This document shows, in pieces, positions 13,754 to 19,275 of a DNA stretch of 19,275 bases. The stretch's first letter is position 1, and each line of letters begins with the position of its first letter. The stretch covers positions 1,173 to 20,447 of the forward strand of contig DLBY01000109.1 of assembly GCA_002480345.1 (NCBI GenBank), written 5' to 3'. Both the position numbers and the translations under genes were made by a program. This DNA comes from Phycisphaerales bacterium UBA7812. Its GTDB lineage: Bacteria > Planctomycetota > Phycisphaerae > Phycisphaerales > UBA1924. The notes below the pieces were generated by a model. It did no database searches. It was not told the DNA's origin and saw nothing but the letters and a program-made list of their open reading frames with translations.

Positions 13754-14164
13754 ATGCAAAGTAGATCGATCGTTCACCGGGTACTTGGTGCGGTGATCGC
13801 TCTCCTGGTCGTAGCGCCCGCCGCCCTGTCTTGGTGCTACATCACCCGGATGCCACCACCGGGGTACATTCCGGGTCTCCAAACAGCGCCGTGCGGCCAG
13901 TGTCAGTGCGAACCGTTCGACATCTGCCCGCCCGGCAAGGAGTGTGAACGGGTCGTCGGGCACTTCGGTGCACGAGACGACTGCATCCGTTCAAATCTTG
14001 TTGTGCCGATGCAGAGTTGGCACGGCGGATCATGCAACAGCGGGCAGAACGGCTGCTGCCATCGTGATGGTTCATCGATCTACATGGGCGATTCGCCGAA
14101 TACATGTACGATTCCGAACGATTCGATCGGCGGCAGCTACTGCTTCTTCGTTGAGCCGGTGTGA
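13754..14164 (+). CDS. Small secreted protein with twelve cysteines
   Basis: A 136-residue protein with a clear signal peptide (MQSRSIVHRVLGAVIALLVVAPAALS, cleavage about residue 26). The mature part contains twelve Cys (28, 47, 50, 52, 58, 64, 77, 94, 101, 102, 118, 130), with CGQCQC and NGCC clusters and Pro/Gly-rich loops; no transmembrane segment follows. I know no family for it. Twelve Cys in 110 residues suggests a disulfide-knotted extracytoplasmic protein, or a metal-binding one. The start at 13754 is supported by GGGAAG 7 bases upstream; a longer in-frame version from 13229 overlaps the pseudopilin antisense and is rejected. One 60-base line counted (13981-14040) is 53 % GC, lower than neighbours. 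Its stop overlaps the next GTG by four bases (GTGA), so the downstream envelope protein is coupled to it. Confidence 0.7.
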   Translation: MQSRSIVHRVLGAVIALLVVAPAALSWCYITRMPPPGYIPGLQTAPCGQCQCEPFDICPPGKECERVVGHFGARDDCIRSNLVVPMQSWHGGSCNSGQNGCCHRDGSSIYMGDSPNTCTIPNDSIGGSYCFFVEPV

Positions 14165-15135
14165 GCGTGGGCAAGATCACATTTGGGGACTTTCTCGTGT
14201 TCCGAAACATTCTTGGTGCATTGTTGATCGGCGCGTTCTCGGCCGATCTTGCCGCCGAAGAGCCTGTCGATGTAGACGAACTGGTCGCGCGACTCGCCGC
14301 GAGACTCCCCGAGCGGGTACGCGTCGAGTTGCATCTGATACGCCATGGCGACACCACGCCGTTCTCTCGCCATGTACTCACCTACACGCCTGATTGGATT
14401 CGAAGCGAACAGTGGCGGCTGCTGCCCGAATTCGGAGAAACACTCATCCTGTCCGGCACAGACGACGGCGAAACGACGACTCTCTTCTATGGAGATATGC
14501 ACCGTATTGAGATCACCGAAAGCGCCCCGACCACGATGGGCGTGGATGGGCCAACCAGGATGGTGCCGATGCCAATCCTCAACGCGCTGCGCTCGGCCCG
14601 ATCGGTTGAAAGGACGGATTCCCTTCCGGACGGCGAAACCTATCTCCTCAATATTCCAAATCTTGTTGGTGATACCTACATCGAGATCGATGTGAGTGAT
14701 GACCGAATCACGGCGTTCCGGAAGGGAAGGGCGAGCGACCAGATTTCATCCCAGATCGAGTACACGCGATACCAAGCGCTGGAGAGCGGAGACGAACTGC
14801 CCCGTTCGGTGACCTGGACGGCCGGGCAATCCAAGCCCGGCGAACCACCGATTCGCCATGAGATGCGCATCATCAAGGTCGAGGAACTCGCGCCCGATGT
14901 GAGCATGCCGGTGCTCACCAACATCCCCGACGCGACCATCGTTGATCGCATCGAGGGGGTCACGCGTCGGGCGGACGGGTCGGTCATCGGGCCGATCCAG
15001 ACCGAATCGAACATGCCGCCTGCGACACGGAGCGGTGGGATCCCGCTCCAGACCGTCCTGACCTGGGGCGGCGTGGCGCTGGTGCTCGGTGCGGTGTTTA
15101 TCTATGTCCGTCGGGCCCGAGCGATGCGAGCCTAG
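14161..15135 (+). CDS. Cys-free envelope protein with C-terminal membrane anchor
   Basis: A 324-residue protein with a hydrophobic N-terminus (about 11-31, signal peptide or anchor), a large soluble domain and a C-terminal transmembrane helix (about 299-316) followed by the basic tail RRARAMRA. It would therefore face the periplasm, anchored at its C-terminus. The domain is strand-rich with charged, alternating patterns (VRVELHLIRHGD, HVLTYTPDWIRSEQW, LILSGTDDGETTTLFYGDMHRIEI, TYLLNIPNLVGDTYIEIDV). It is reminiscent of LolA-type or outer-membrane-lipoprotein sorting folds, but I cannot establish homology. It contains no Cys at all, in contrast to the preceding protein. GTG start overlaps the Cys-rich gene stop by four bases, and the next gene starts six bases after its stop codon, so the three are one operon. 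Confidence 0.65.
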   Translation: MSVGKITFGDFLVFRNILGALLIGAFSADLAAEEPVDVDELVARLAARLPERVRVELHLIRHGDTTPFSRHVLTYTPDWIRSEQWRLLPEFGETLILSGTDDGETTTLFYGDMHRIEITESAPTTMGVDGPTRMVPMPILNALRSARSVERTDSLPDGETYLLNIPNLVGDTYIEIDVSDDRITAFRKGRASDQISSQIEYTRYQALESGDELPRSVTWTAGQSKPGEPPIRHEMRIIKVEELAPDVSMPVLTNIPDATIVDRIEGVTRRADGSVIGPIQTESNMPPATRSGGIPLQTVLTWGGVALVLGAVFIYVRRARAMRA

Positions 15136-15140
15136 ATCGA

Positions 15141-15644
15141 ATGCGCCCCTCTCCGGACAACGAACCGCGCGGCGACAACCTCGGCGAGCCTCCGCCGCAG
15201 CCCGGTCGGCTTGCCGTCTGTCTGCTGTGGCTCATCGCCGCGGTGTGGGTGTTCGCGGGTGTGTCGAAGGTCGTCGATCTCGCACTCCCCGAACCAAGTG
15301 CGGGCGTGTTGGCGAGCGAACCAACCTGGGCCGGTCAGTTCCCGGCGTGGCTCATCACGCTGGTTGCGGCGGCCGAAATCGGCGTGGGGGTCGCCATCTG
15401 CGTGGGGCGGCGCCGAACGGGTATCGCCTTCGCGTGCGCGCTGTTGACCGCATTCGCGCTGGCGTTGTGGATCATCCCGCCCGGGCCTTCCCAGGCATGC
15501 GGCTGCTTCGGTCCGACCGACTCGGCGTTCGATGCAGTCCCGGCGCACGCGAAGATCGCCGCCTTCGGCGGTCTTCACGCTCTGGCCTTTGCTGTGAGTG
15601 TCCCGATCGCCCGGCAGCGGCTGGCGGTTCCGGCCGTGCGGTAA
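15141..15644 (+). CDS. MauE/DoxX-type redox-associated membrane protein
   Basis: A 167-residue four-helix membrane protein (spans at about 23-47, 68-88, 93-112 and 137-157). Diagnostic features of the MauE/DoxX-like group are FAGVSKVVDL after the first helix and the ACGCFG motif (Cys120, Cys122) between helices three and four. MauE is needed in methylotrophs, with MauD, for maturing the disulfide-rich small subunit of methylamine dehydrogenase; MauE-like proteins elsewhere are thought to pass electrons from thiols to the quinone pool, though this is less well established. Here the mau genes themselves are absent, but the operon's first gene makes a 12-Cys secreted protein, which would be a natural substrate. 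It starts 6 bases after the preceding stop and converges with the acyl-CoA dehydrogenase. Confidence 0.8.
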   Translation: MRPSPDNEPRGDNLGEPPPQPGRLAVCLLWLIAAVWVFAGVSKVVDLALPEPSAGVLASEPTWAGQFPAWLITLVAAAEIGVGVAICVGRRRTGIAFACALLTAFALALWIIPPGPSQACGCFGPTDSAFDAVPAHAKIAAFGGLHALAFAVSVPIARQRLAVPAVR

Positions 15645-15676
15645 AGCGCTCCGAAGTGCCCGTGGGCCCCGCGTGG

Positions 15677-17644
15677 TTAGCCCTCGTCGATCTTGCTCAT
15701 GCCCTCGCGGCCGGTGCCGCCCGAGACATACTGCCCCGTGATCGCGTGGAACTGCTTGATGTGGGTCTGGTCGGGCTCGCGTCCCTTGCCCAGCAGGTCC
15801 GTCGGGGTCTTCTCCGGGATGATGAAGTCCGAGGCGGGCTTCTGCTCGCTGACATCGAGCGCCGCCTTCGCCGCGACCTTCATGCTGTCGTCCGCGTTCG
15901 CCTCCAGGTTCGCGAAGGCGTTGCGGATCTCGAGCTCCGCGAGGTCGAAGAAGTGCAGCGCCGCCTGCTTGTCACGCTCGAACTCCGCCCCGCCGTGCCC
16001 CGCGCGGAGGTCCGCGTCGAGCTTGCTGAGGGTGCAGAGCCAGGCGTGCAGGAAGATCGCCGCGTCGGCGATCCGCGCCTGGGCGCACTGGGCGGACACC
16101 ATCTTGGTGTCATACTTCTTGCCGGTGATCTTGTAGCGGTAGGTGAACTCGCTGATCCACTTCGCGACCCGCTTGCCCTGGTCGACGAGGCTCTGGTGCA
16201 GCCCCTCGATGTGCGGCGGGCGGCGCCGGATGCCCAGGATCACCTCCGTGAAGATCGGGATGCCCGCCTTCACGATCGCGGGGCTGAACTTGAAGTTTTC
16301 CGCCGCGAGCTTGAGGCCCAGCATGTGCTCCGCGAGGGCCTTGCCGCCCCACCCGAAGATGAACTGCTGCATGACCTCGTTGGCGCCCTCGACGATGGTG
16401 TTGATGCGCGAGTCGCGGAAGATCCGCTCCACCTCGTTCTCGGTCATGTACGACTCGCCGCCCATGATCTGCATCGCGTCGTTGACGCTGCGCCAGCCCA
16501 TCTCGGAGCAGAACACCTTGCAGATCGCGGTCTCGACGCGGATGTCGTCGTCGCCCCGGTCCAGGAACCCGGTCGTCATGTACAGCATCGCGTCCATCGC
16601 GTAGCAGTACGCGCTCATCCGCGCCACCTTCTCCTGCACCTGCTCGAAGTCCGCGAGCGGGCGCCCGAACTGGTAGCGGGTCTGCGACCACTTGATCGCC
16701 TGGTCCTTCGCGCGCTTCGCGCCGCCCAGCATGCCCGCCGACAGCGTGCAGCGGCCGTAGTTCAGGCAGGTCAGCGCGACATTCAGGCCCTTGCCCTCCT
16801 GGTGCAGCAGGTTCTCCCGCGGGACCTTCACATCCTTGAAGCGGATGCGCGCCTGCCAGGTGCCCCGGATGCCGCACTTGGCGCGGTTGGGGCTGTAGAT
16901 ATCGATCCCCTCCATGTTCGGGGTGCAGACGACCGCGGTGACCTTGTCCTTCCCGTCGATCTTCTGCTTGGCCATCACCGTGAACAGACCCGAGATCGCC
17001 CCGGAGGTCGCCCACTTCTTCTCCCCGTTGAGGATGTAGTGCAAGCCGTCATCGCTCACCTCGATGCGTGTCTCCTGCCCGCCCGCGTCGCAGCCCACAT
17101 TGGGCTCGCTGAGGCAGAACGCGCTGAGCCAGTCCTGCGCGAGGTGGGGGAGCCACTCCTTCTTCTGCGTATCGGTGCCGAACAGCATGACCGCCTTGCA
17201 CCCGATCGACTGGTGGGCGCTCACGATCACCGCCGTCGAGCCGCAGTATTTGCCGATCATCTCCAGCACGCGGTTGTAGCTGGTGATGCCCATGCCCAGC
17301 CCGCCGAACTCCTTGGGGATCGTCATCCCCAGCACGCCCATCTTGAACAGGCGCTGCAGGGCCCACTCGGGGACATGCTGCTCCTGGTCAATCTCGATCG
17401 AGGGGTGCTCGTTTTTGAGATAGTCCTCGAGCTCGGCCAGCAGCCGGTCGCACTCCGCAACCTCCTCGGGACGCTCCGCCGAGATGTCGGGATAGGGGAA
17501 CAGCAGCTCGCTGCGCACCTTGCCCGCGAACATGCTGCGGATATGCCCCTGTTCCGCCGAGTCGGCCCCCAGCAACGCCTCGGCCTGCTCGATGGTCTTG
17601 CGGTCCTGCTCGCTCAGACCCTTCATCTGCTTCAGGTCAGCCAT
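15677..17644 (-). CDS. VLCAD/ACAD9-like acyl-CoA dehydrogenase with C-terminal extension
   Basis: A 655-residue FAD-dependent acyl-CoA dehydrogenase, which oxidises an acyl-CoA to the 2-enoyl-CoA. Ordered signatures: IPKEFGGLGMGITSYNRVLE, LSAFCLSEPNVGCDAG, YILNGEKKWATSGAISGLF, ENLLHQEGKGLNVALTCLN, the QFGRPLADFEQVQ region, QIMGGESYMTENEVERIFRD, and INTIVEGANEVMQ with the catalytic-base Glu at residue 419 from this start. The dehydrogenase core ends at about 430. The extra C-terminal part of about 220 residues, helical, plus a longer N-terminal helix region, is the VLCAD/ACAD9 architecture rather than the 380-residue short type. The last 40 residues (EKTPTDLLGKGREPDQTHIKQ) are polar. Start 17644 is chosen over an upstream in-frame ATG at 17668 because GAGGAGG lies 7 bases before it. 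It is transcribed with, or from its own promoter behind, the hydratase. Confidence 0.92.
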   Translation of the reverse strand: MADLKQMKGLSEQDRKTIEQAEALLGADSAEQGHIRSMFAGKVRSELLFPYPDISAERPEEVAECDRLLAELEDYLKNEHPSIEIDQEQHVPEWALQRLFKMGVLGMTIPKEFGGLGMGITSYNRVLEMIGKYCGSTAVIVSAHQSIGCKAVMLFGTDTQKKEWLPHLAQDWLSAFCLSEPNVGCDAGGQETRIEVSDDGLHYILNGEKKWATSGAISGLFTVMAKQKIDGKDKVTAVVCTPNMEGIDIYSPNRAKCGIRGTWQARIRFKDVKVPRENLLHQEGKGLNVALTCLNYGRCTLSAGMLGGAKRAKDQAIKWSQTRYQFGRPLADFEQVQEKVARMSAYCYAMDAMLYMTTGFLDRGDDDIRVETAICKVFCSEMGWRSVNDAMQIMGGESYMTENEVERIFRDSRINTIVEGANEVMQQFIFGWGGKALAEHMLGLKLAAENFKFSPAIVKAGIPIFTEVILGIRRRPPHIEGLHQSLVDQGKRVAKWISEFTYRYKITGKKYDTKMVSAQCAQARIADAAIFLHAWLCTLSKLDADLRAGHGGAEFERDKQAALHFFDLAELEIRNAFANLEANADDSMKVAAKAALDVSEQKPASDFIIPEKTPTDLLGKGREPDQTHIKQFHAITGQYVSGGTGREGMSKIDEG

Positions 17645-17651
17645 GCCAACG

Positions 17652-17658
17652 CCTCCTC
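17652..17658 (-). promoter_or_regulatory. Ribosome binding site of the acyl-CoA dehydrogenase
   Basis: GAGGAGG on the minus strand, 7 bases before ATG 17644; the upstream in-frame start at 17668 has none. Confidence 0.6.
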
Positions 17659-17879
17659 GGGGGGTCACCCCGGTTGTGTCTGTCTGTCATCGGCAGCCCG
17701 CAACGCAAGGGCTACCATCATCGGGAGCCAGCGATTCGGGGTCGGCATCCGCCGGCCGTCCCCGTCGCGAAGCCCGCGTTTCTCGGTCCTGACGCGGAGC
17801 GAGAGCGGTCACGCGACCGATGCCGGGCTCCGTTCCACCGGTTTCCACCCATCTTCCCCACCGGATGCACGCCGGGCAA

Positions 17880-17893
17880 CTGTACTAATACAG
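17880..17893. repeat. Inverted repeat in the leader, CTGTA-N4-TACAG
   Basis: Perfect 5+4+5 palindrome centred about 34 bases downstream of the proposed transcription start. It does not share sequence with the repeat over the -10. It may be a second operator or a small RNA hairpin. Confidence 0.4.
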
Positions 17894-17919
17894 ATACCGG
17901 CTGAATCGCGGAAAATGAA

Positions 17920-17937
17920 CAATCTGTTTATAGATTG
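17920..17937. repeat. Inverted repeat over the -10, CAATCT-N6-AGATTG
   Basis: Perfect 6+6+6 inverted repeat. The -10 box (17927-17932) forms part of the spacer and arm, and one arm lies at the transcription start. This is the position expected for a repressor that blocks RNA polymerase; an unrelated hairpin is possible. Confidence 0.45.
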
Positions 17938-17955
17938 ACCGGGTATCTGGGTCAA
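17927..17955 (-). promoter_or_regulatory. Near-consensus sigma-70-type promoter for the acyl-CoA dehydrogenase
   Basis: On the minus strand, TTGACC (17955-17950, 5 of 6) and TATAAA (17932-17927, 5 of 6) are separated by exactly 17 bases. The -35 starts one base after the hydratase stop codon. The expected transcription start is about 17920. It is the best promoter match in the window. Confidence 0.65.
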
Positions 17956-17956
17956 C

Positions 17957-18898
17957 TCAGGCCTTCGCCGCCGCACCGGGCTTCTTGTCCTTGCCCGCCG
18001 AGCGTTCGAAGAACGCCTCGATCGCCGCCGTCGCCTCGGGCGTGTGCCGCAGGCGGACCAGGTGCTCCCGCTCCGCCTTGATCCCGGCCGACCACCCGCT
18101 CGCGATGCCGATGTCCACGCAGTCGGCGACCGCCGCGGCGGCCTTGGTGTCGGGCAGGTCACCCCGCACGCCGTCGAGCGCCTCGAGGACACCCGGCGCC
18201 CAGTCCCCCCGCCCGATCCAGACGCTCGGCGCGCCGTCCCGGTCGAGCTTGCGCACATGCCCGTCCGGCGCCGCTCGGTCCGCGACCCAGCTCGCCGCGA
18301 CCTTCCGCAGATCGCCCGCTTTCGCGCAGGTCGCGTCGAACAGGCCCATGCTGACCGCGTCGTCGTAGGTCATGGGCTTGCCGACAGCGGTCATCTCAAT
18401 CGCGGCCTTTGCGTCGATCCGCGCCGGGAGCATCTGCGTGCCGCCCCAGCCGGGGCAGATCGAGAGCCCCGCCTCGGGGAGCCCCACGGGGTAGGGCTTC
18501 CCGCTCGGGGAGGGCGCCCCGATCAGCCCGTCGCAGTGCATCGCGAGTTCGAGCCCGCCGCCCAGGGCCGCCCCGTTGATCGCCGCGGCGGTGGGGTACG
18601 GAAGCCGGCTCAGCTTCCCGAACACGCTCGCGCCGTACTCGAGGTACTTGTGCAACTGCTCGTCGTCCATCGCCATGATGGATTTGAGGTCCGCCCCCGC
18701 GACGAACGACCGCTCGCTCGCCGATGCGAGCACCAGCCCCCGCGCATCCTGCGGGAGCGCGTCGATCGCCGCTTCCAATCGCTGGATCAATTCGAGTTCC
18801 AGCACCACGACCGCCTTGCCCGGCTGGTCGAGCTCGATGATGCAGATCTTGGCGTGGTCGCCCTGCCCGTAGTGGATCGGAAGCGGTTCGATGGACAT
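17957..18898 (-). CDS. Enoyl-CoA hydratase, FadB-like N-terminal type without dehydrogenase part
   Basis: A 313-residue crotonase-fold enzyme that hydrates 2-enoyl-CoA, next step after the neighbouring acyl-CoA dehydrogenase. Seen: SERSFVAGADLKSI (CoA and oxyanion region), AAINGAALGGGLELAMHCD with Glu117, and GLPEAGLSICPGWGGTQMLPARI with Glu142; these two Glu match Glu119 and Glu139 of E. coli FadB. After about residue 200 there is a helical tail ending in EAFFERSAGKDKK, like the linker that joins the hydratase to the 3-hydroxyacyl-CoA dehydrogenase in FadB/FadJ, but the protein stops there, so the dehydrogenase must be encoded elsewhere. Start 18898 has GGAG 6-8 bases before it; the longer in-frame start at 18961 has no such site and adds residues unlike the family. 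Confidence 0.88.
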   Translation of the reverse strand: MSIEPLPIHYGQGDHAKICIIELDQPGKAVVVLELELIQRLEAAIDALPQDARGLVLASASERSFVAGADLKSIMAMDDEQLHKYLEYGASVFGKLSRLPYPTAAAINGAALGGGLELAMHCDGLIGAPSPSGKPYPVGLPEAGLSICPGWGGTQMLPARIDAKAAIEMTAVGKPMTYDDAVSMGLFDATCAKAGDLRKVAASWVADRAAPDGHVRKLDRDGAPSVWIGRGDWAPGVLEALDGVRGDLPDTKAAAAVADCVDIGIASGWSAGIKAEREHLVRLRHTPEATAAIEAFFERSAGKDKKPGAAAKA

Positions 18899-18992
18899 GG
18901 GGTTCTCCGTCAGTGTCCGCGCAAAGCCCGCGGCCGTGCGCACGATAGGTGCGTCGCACACGCTCCGCGCTGAGGCGTCCGCGCCGCTCGGC

Positions 18993-19208
18993 TCAGGACG
19001 CCTTGGGCTTCACCGGGCAGGTCCGCACATTCAGGACGCAATACGCCGGGCAGACGCCCACCGCACCCGTCGCGAGCAACACCAGCCCGACGATCCCCGC
19101 GATGATCCCGAGCAGCGTGCCCAGCCCGAGCACGAGCCACGCCAGCGCGATAAGCACGATCCCGAGAGCCACCCGGATGATCCGGTCGGCTTTTCCCTCA
19201 TTGGTCAT
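18993..19208 (-). CDS. DUF2892/YgaP-like small membrane protein
   Basis: A 71-residue protein starting MTNEGKADRIIRVALGIVLIA, the typical opening of the DUF2892 (YgaP-like transmembrane) family, with two hydrophobic spans (about 10-27 and 31-50) and GVCPAYCVLNVRTC near the end, where the family has CP-type cysteines. These proteins occur free or attached to rhodanese domains; no rhodanese is attached here. Function unknown, possibly thiol or sulfur related in some members. The start at 19208 is fixed by a very strong ribosome binding site (AAAGGAGGA, 19214-19222); an in-frame start at 19247 would run through the hairpin and is rejected. It lies upstream of the hydratase, same strand, 94 bases apart. 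Confidence 0.82.
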   Translation of the reverse strand: MTNEGKADRIIRVALGIVLIALAWLVLGLGTLLGIIAGIVGLVLLATGAVGVCPAYCVLNVRTCPVKPKAS

Positions 19209-19213
19209 GGCGG

Positions 19214-19222
19214 TCCTCCTTT
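19214..19222 (-). promoter_or_regulatory. Strong ribosome binding site against a stem-loop
   Basis: AAAGGAGGA (minus strand), 5 bases before ATG 19208. It begins immediately after the stem-loop at 19223-19253, so folding of that hairpin could affect access. Confidence 0.6.
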
Positions 19223-19253
19223 CGCGGCGCATCCTACGGGATGACACGCCGCG
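19223..19253. repeat. Strong stem-loop upstream of the DUF2892 gene
   Basis: Two nested perfect arms pair: CGCGGCG with CGCCGCG (7 bp) and CATCC with GGATG (5 bp), with a 3-base bulge on one side and a 4-base loop. In the plus-strand RNA the loop is C(UACG)G, a member of the very stable UNCG tetraloops; on the minus strand it is CGTA. No T-run follows on either side, so it is not a classical intrinsic terminator. Confidence 0.5.
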
Positions 19254-19275
19254 ATCGCCCCGCCCGAGCGGGTCG

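Larger units (their letters stand above)
17645..17956 (-). other. 312-base gap: acyl-CoA dehydrogenase leader
   Basis: No gene is credible here on either strand. The half next to the hydratase (17880-17955) is AT-richer and holds the promoter and inverted repeats listed separately; the half next to the dehydrogenase is GC-rich with no evident ORF. If the promoter is right, about 276 bases of untranslated leader precede the dehydrogenase, long enough for a structured RNA, but I do not recognise a known riboswitch class in it. Confidence 0.5.

Noticed and set aside
15089..17938. Plus-strand ORF of 949 codons opposite the acyl-CoA dehydrogenase
   Set aside because: Runs through the MauE-like gene and antisense to a clear dehydrogenase; composition typical of a shadow.
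1..19275. tRNA, rRNA, CRISPR, insertion sequences or phage genes
   Set aside because: I saw no cloverleaf-like tRNA, no spaced direct repeats, no transposase or integrase motifs and no terminal inverted repeats.

Overview
The window is high-GC, gene-dense bacterial chromosome that most likely comes from the Planctomycetota, class Phycisphaerae. The reasons are a C-terminal paired 'LDLADVQAF' dockerin-like tail ending in Gly-Cys-Pro, a pseudopilin with the GFTLLELLVVLGI leader, a 'CPxCGYNLRG' zinc-ribbon membrane protein, an 'HYxxAFE' PD-(D/E)XK-like protein, and a RicT/PSP1 protein followed directly by an unusually large signal peptidase I. The taxonomic call is inference from these families; there is no rRNA, tRNA or CRISPR array in the window.

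Layout. Positions 1-6744 (+ strand) hold the C-terminal part of an MlaD/MCE-type lipid-transport protein, an HYxxAFE nuclease-fold protein, three small membrane-anchored proteins (two of them apparently tandem paralogues), ricT, lepB, a truncated M28 peptidase remnant and a zinc-ribbon membrane protein. The genes from 1995 to 5850 overlap or abut and look like one transcription unit. Positions 6760-12684 (- strand) hold a pyruvate dehydrogenase operon read as pdhA (E1 alpha), a lipoprotein, an FlbD-like small protein, pdhB (E1 beta), a small lower-GC membrane protein, pdhC (E2) and then a secreted dockerin-tagged protein. No E3 gene is in the window. Position 12821-13663 (-) is a pseudopilin, divergent from a three-gene + strand unit (13754-15644) that encodes a 12-cysteine secreted protein, a Cys-free single-pass envelope protein and a MauE/DoxX-type redox membrane protein. 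Positions 15677-18898 (-) hold a VLCAD/ACAD9-like acyl-CoA dehydrogenase and an enoyl-CoA hydratase; 18993-19208 (-) is a DUF2892-type small membrane protein.

How the genes fit together. The PDH subunits make acetyl-CoA from pyruvate, and the hydratase and acyl-CoA dehydrogenase point to fatty-acid beta-oxidation, so the right half is centred on acyl-CoA metabolism. RicT and LepB are housekeeping functions in RNA turnover and protein export. The 13754-15644 unit is the best candidate for something not yet described: a small secreted protein with 12 cysteines encoded with a MauE-like membrane protein recalls the MauE requirement for the disulfide-rich methylamine dehydrogenase small subunit, but none of the usual mau enzymes is present.

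Regulatory signals worth noting are a near-consensus promoter directly behind the hydratase gene, with an inverted repeat over its -10 and a leader of about 276 nt before the acyl-CoA dehydrogenase; a TAGNNT box 6-7 nt before the start codon of three genes that lack a Shine-Dalgarno sequence (possible leaderless transcripts); and a strong stem-loop directly against the Shine-Dalgarno sequence of the last gene.
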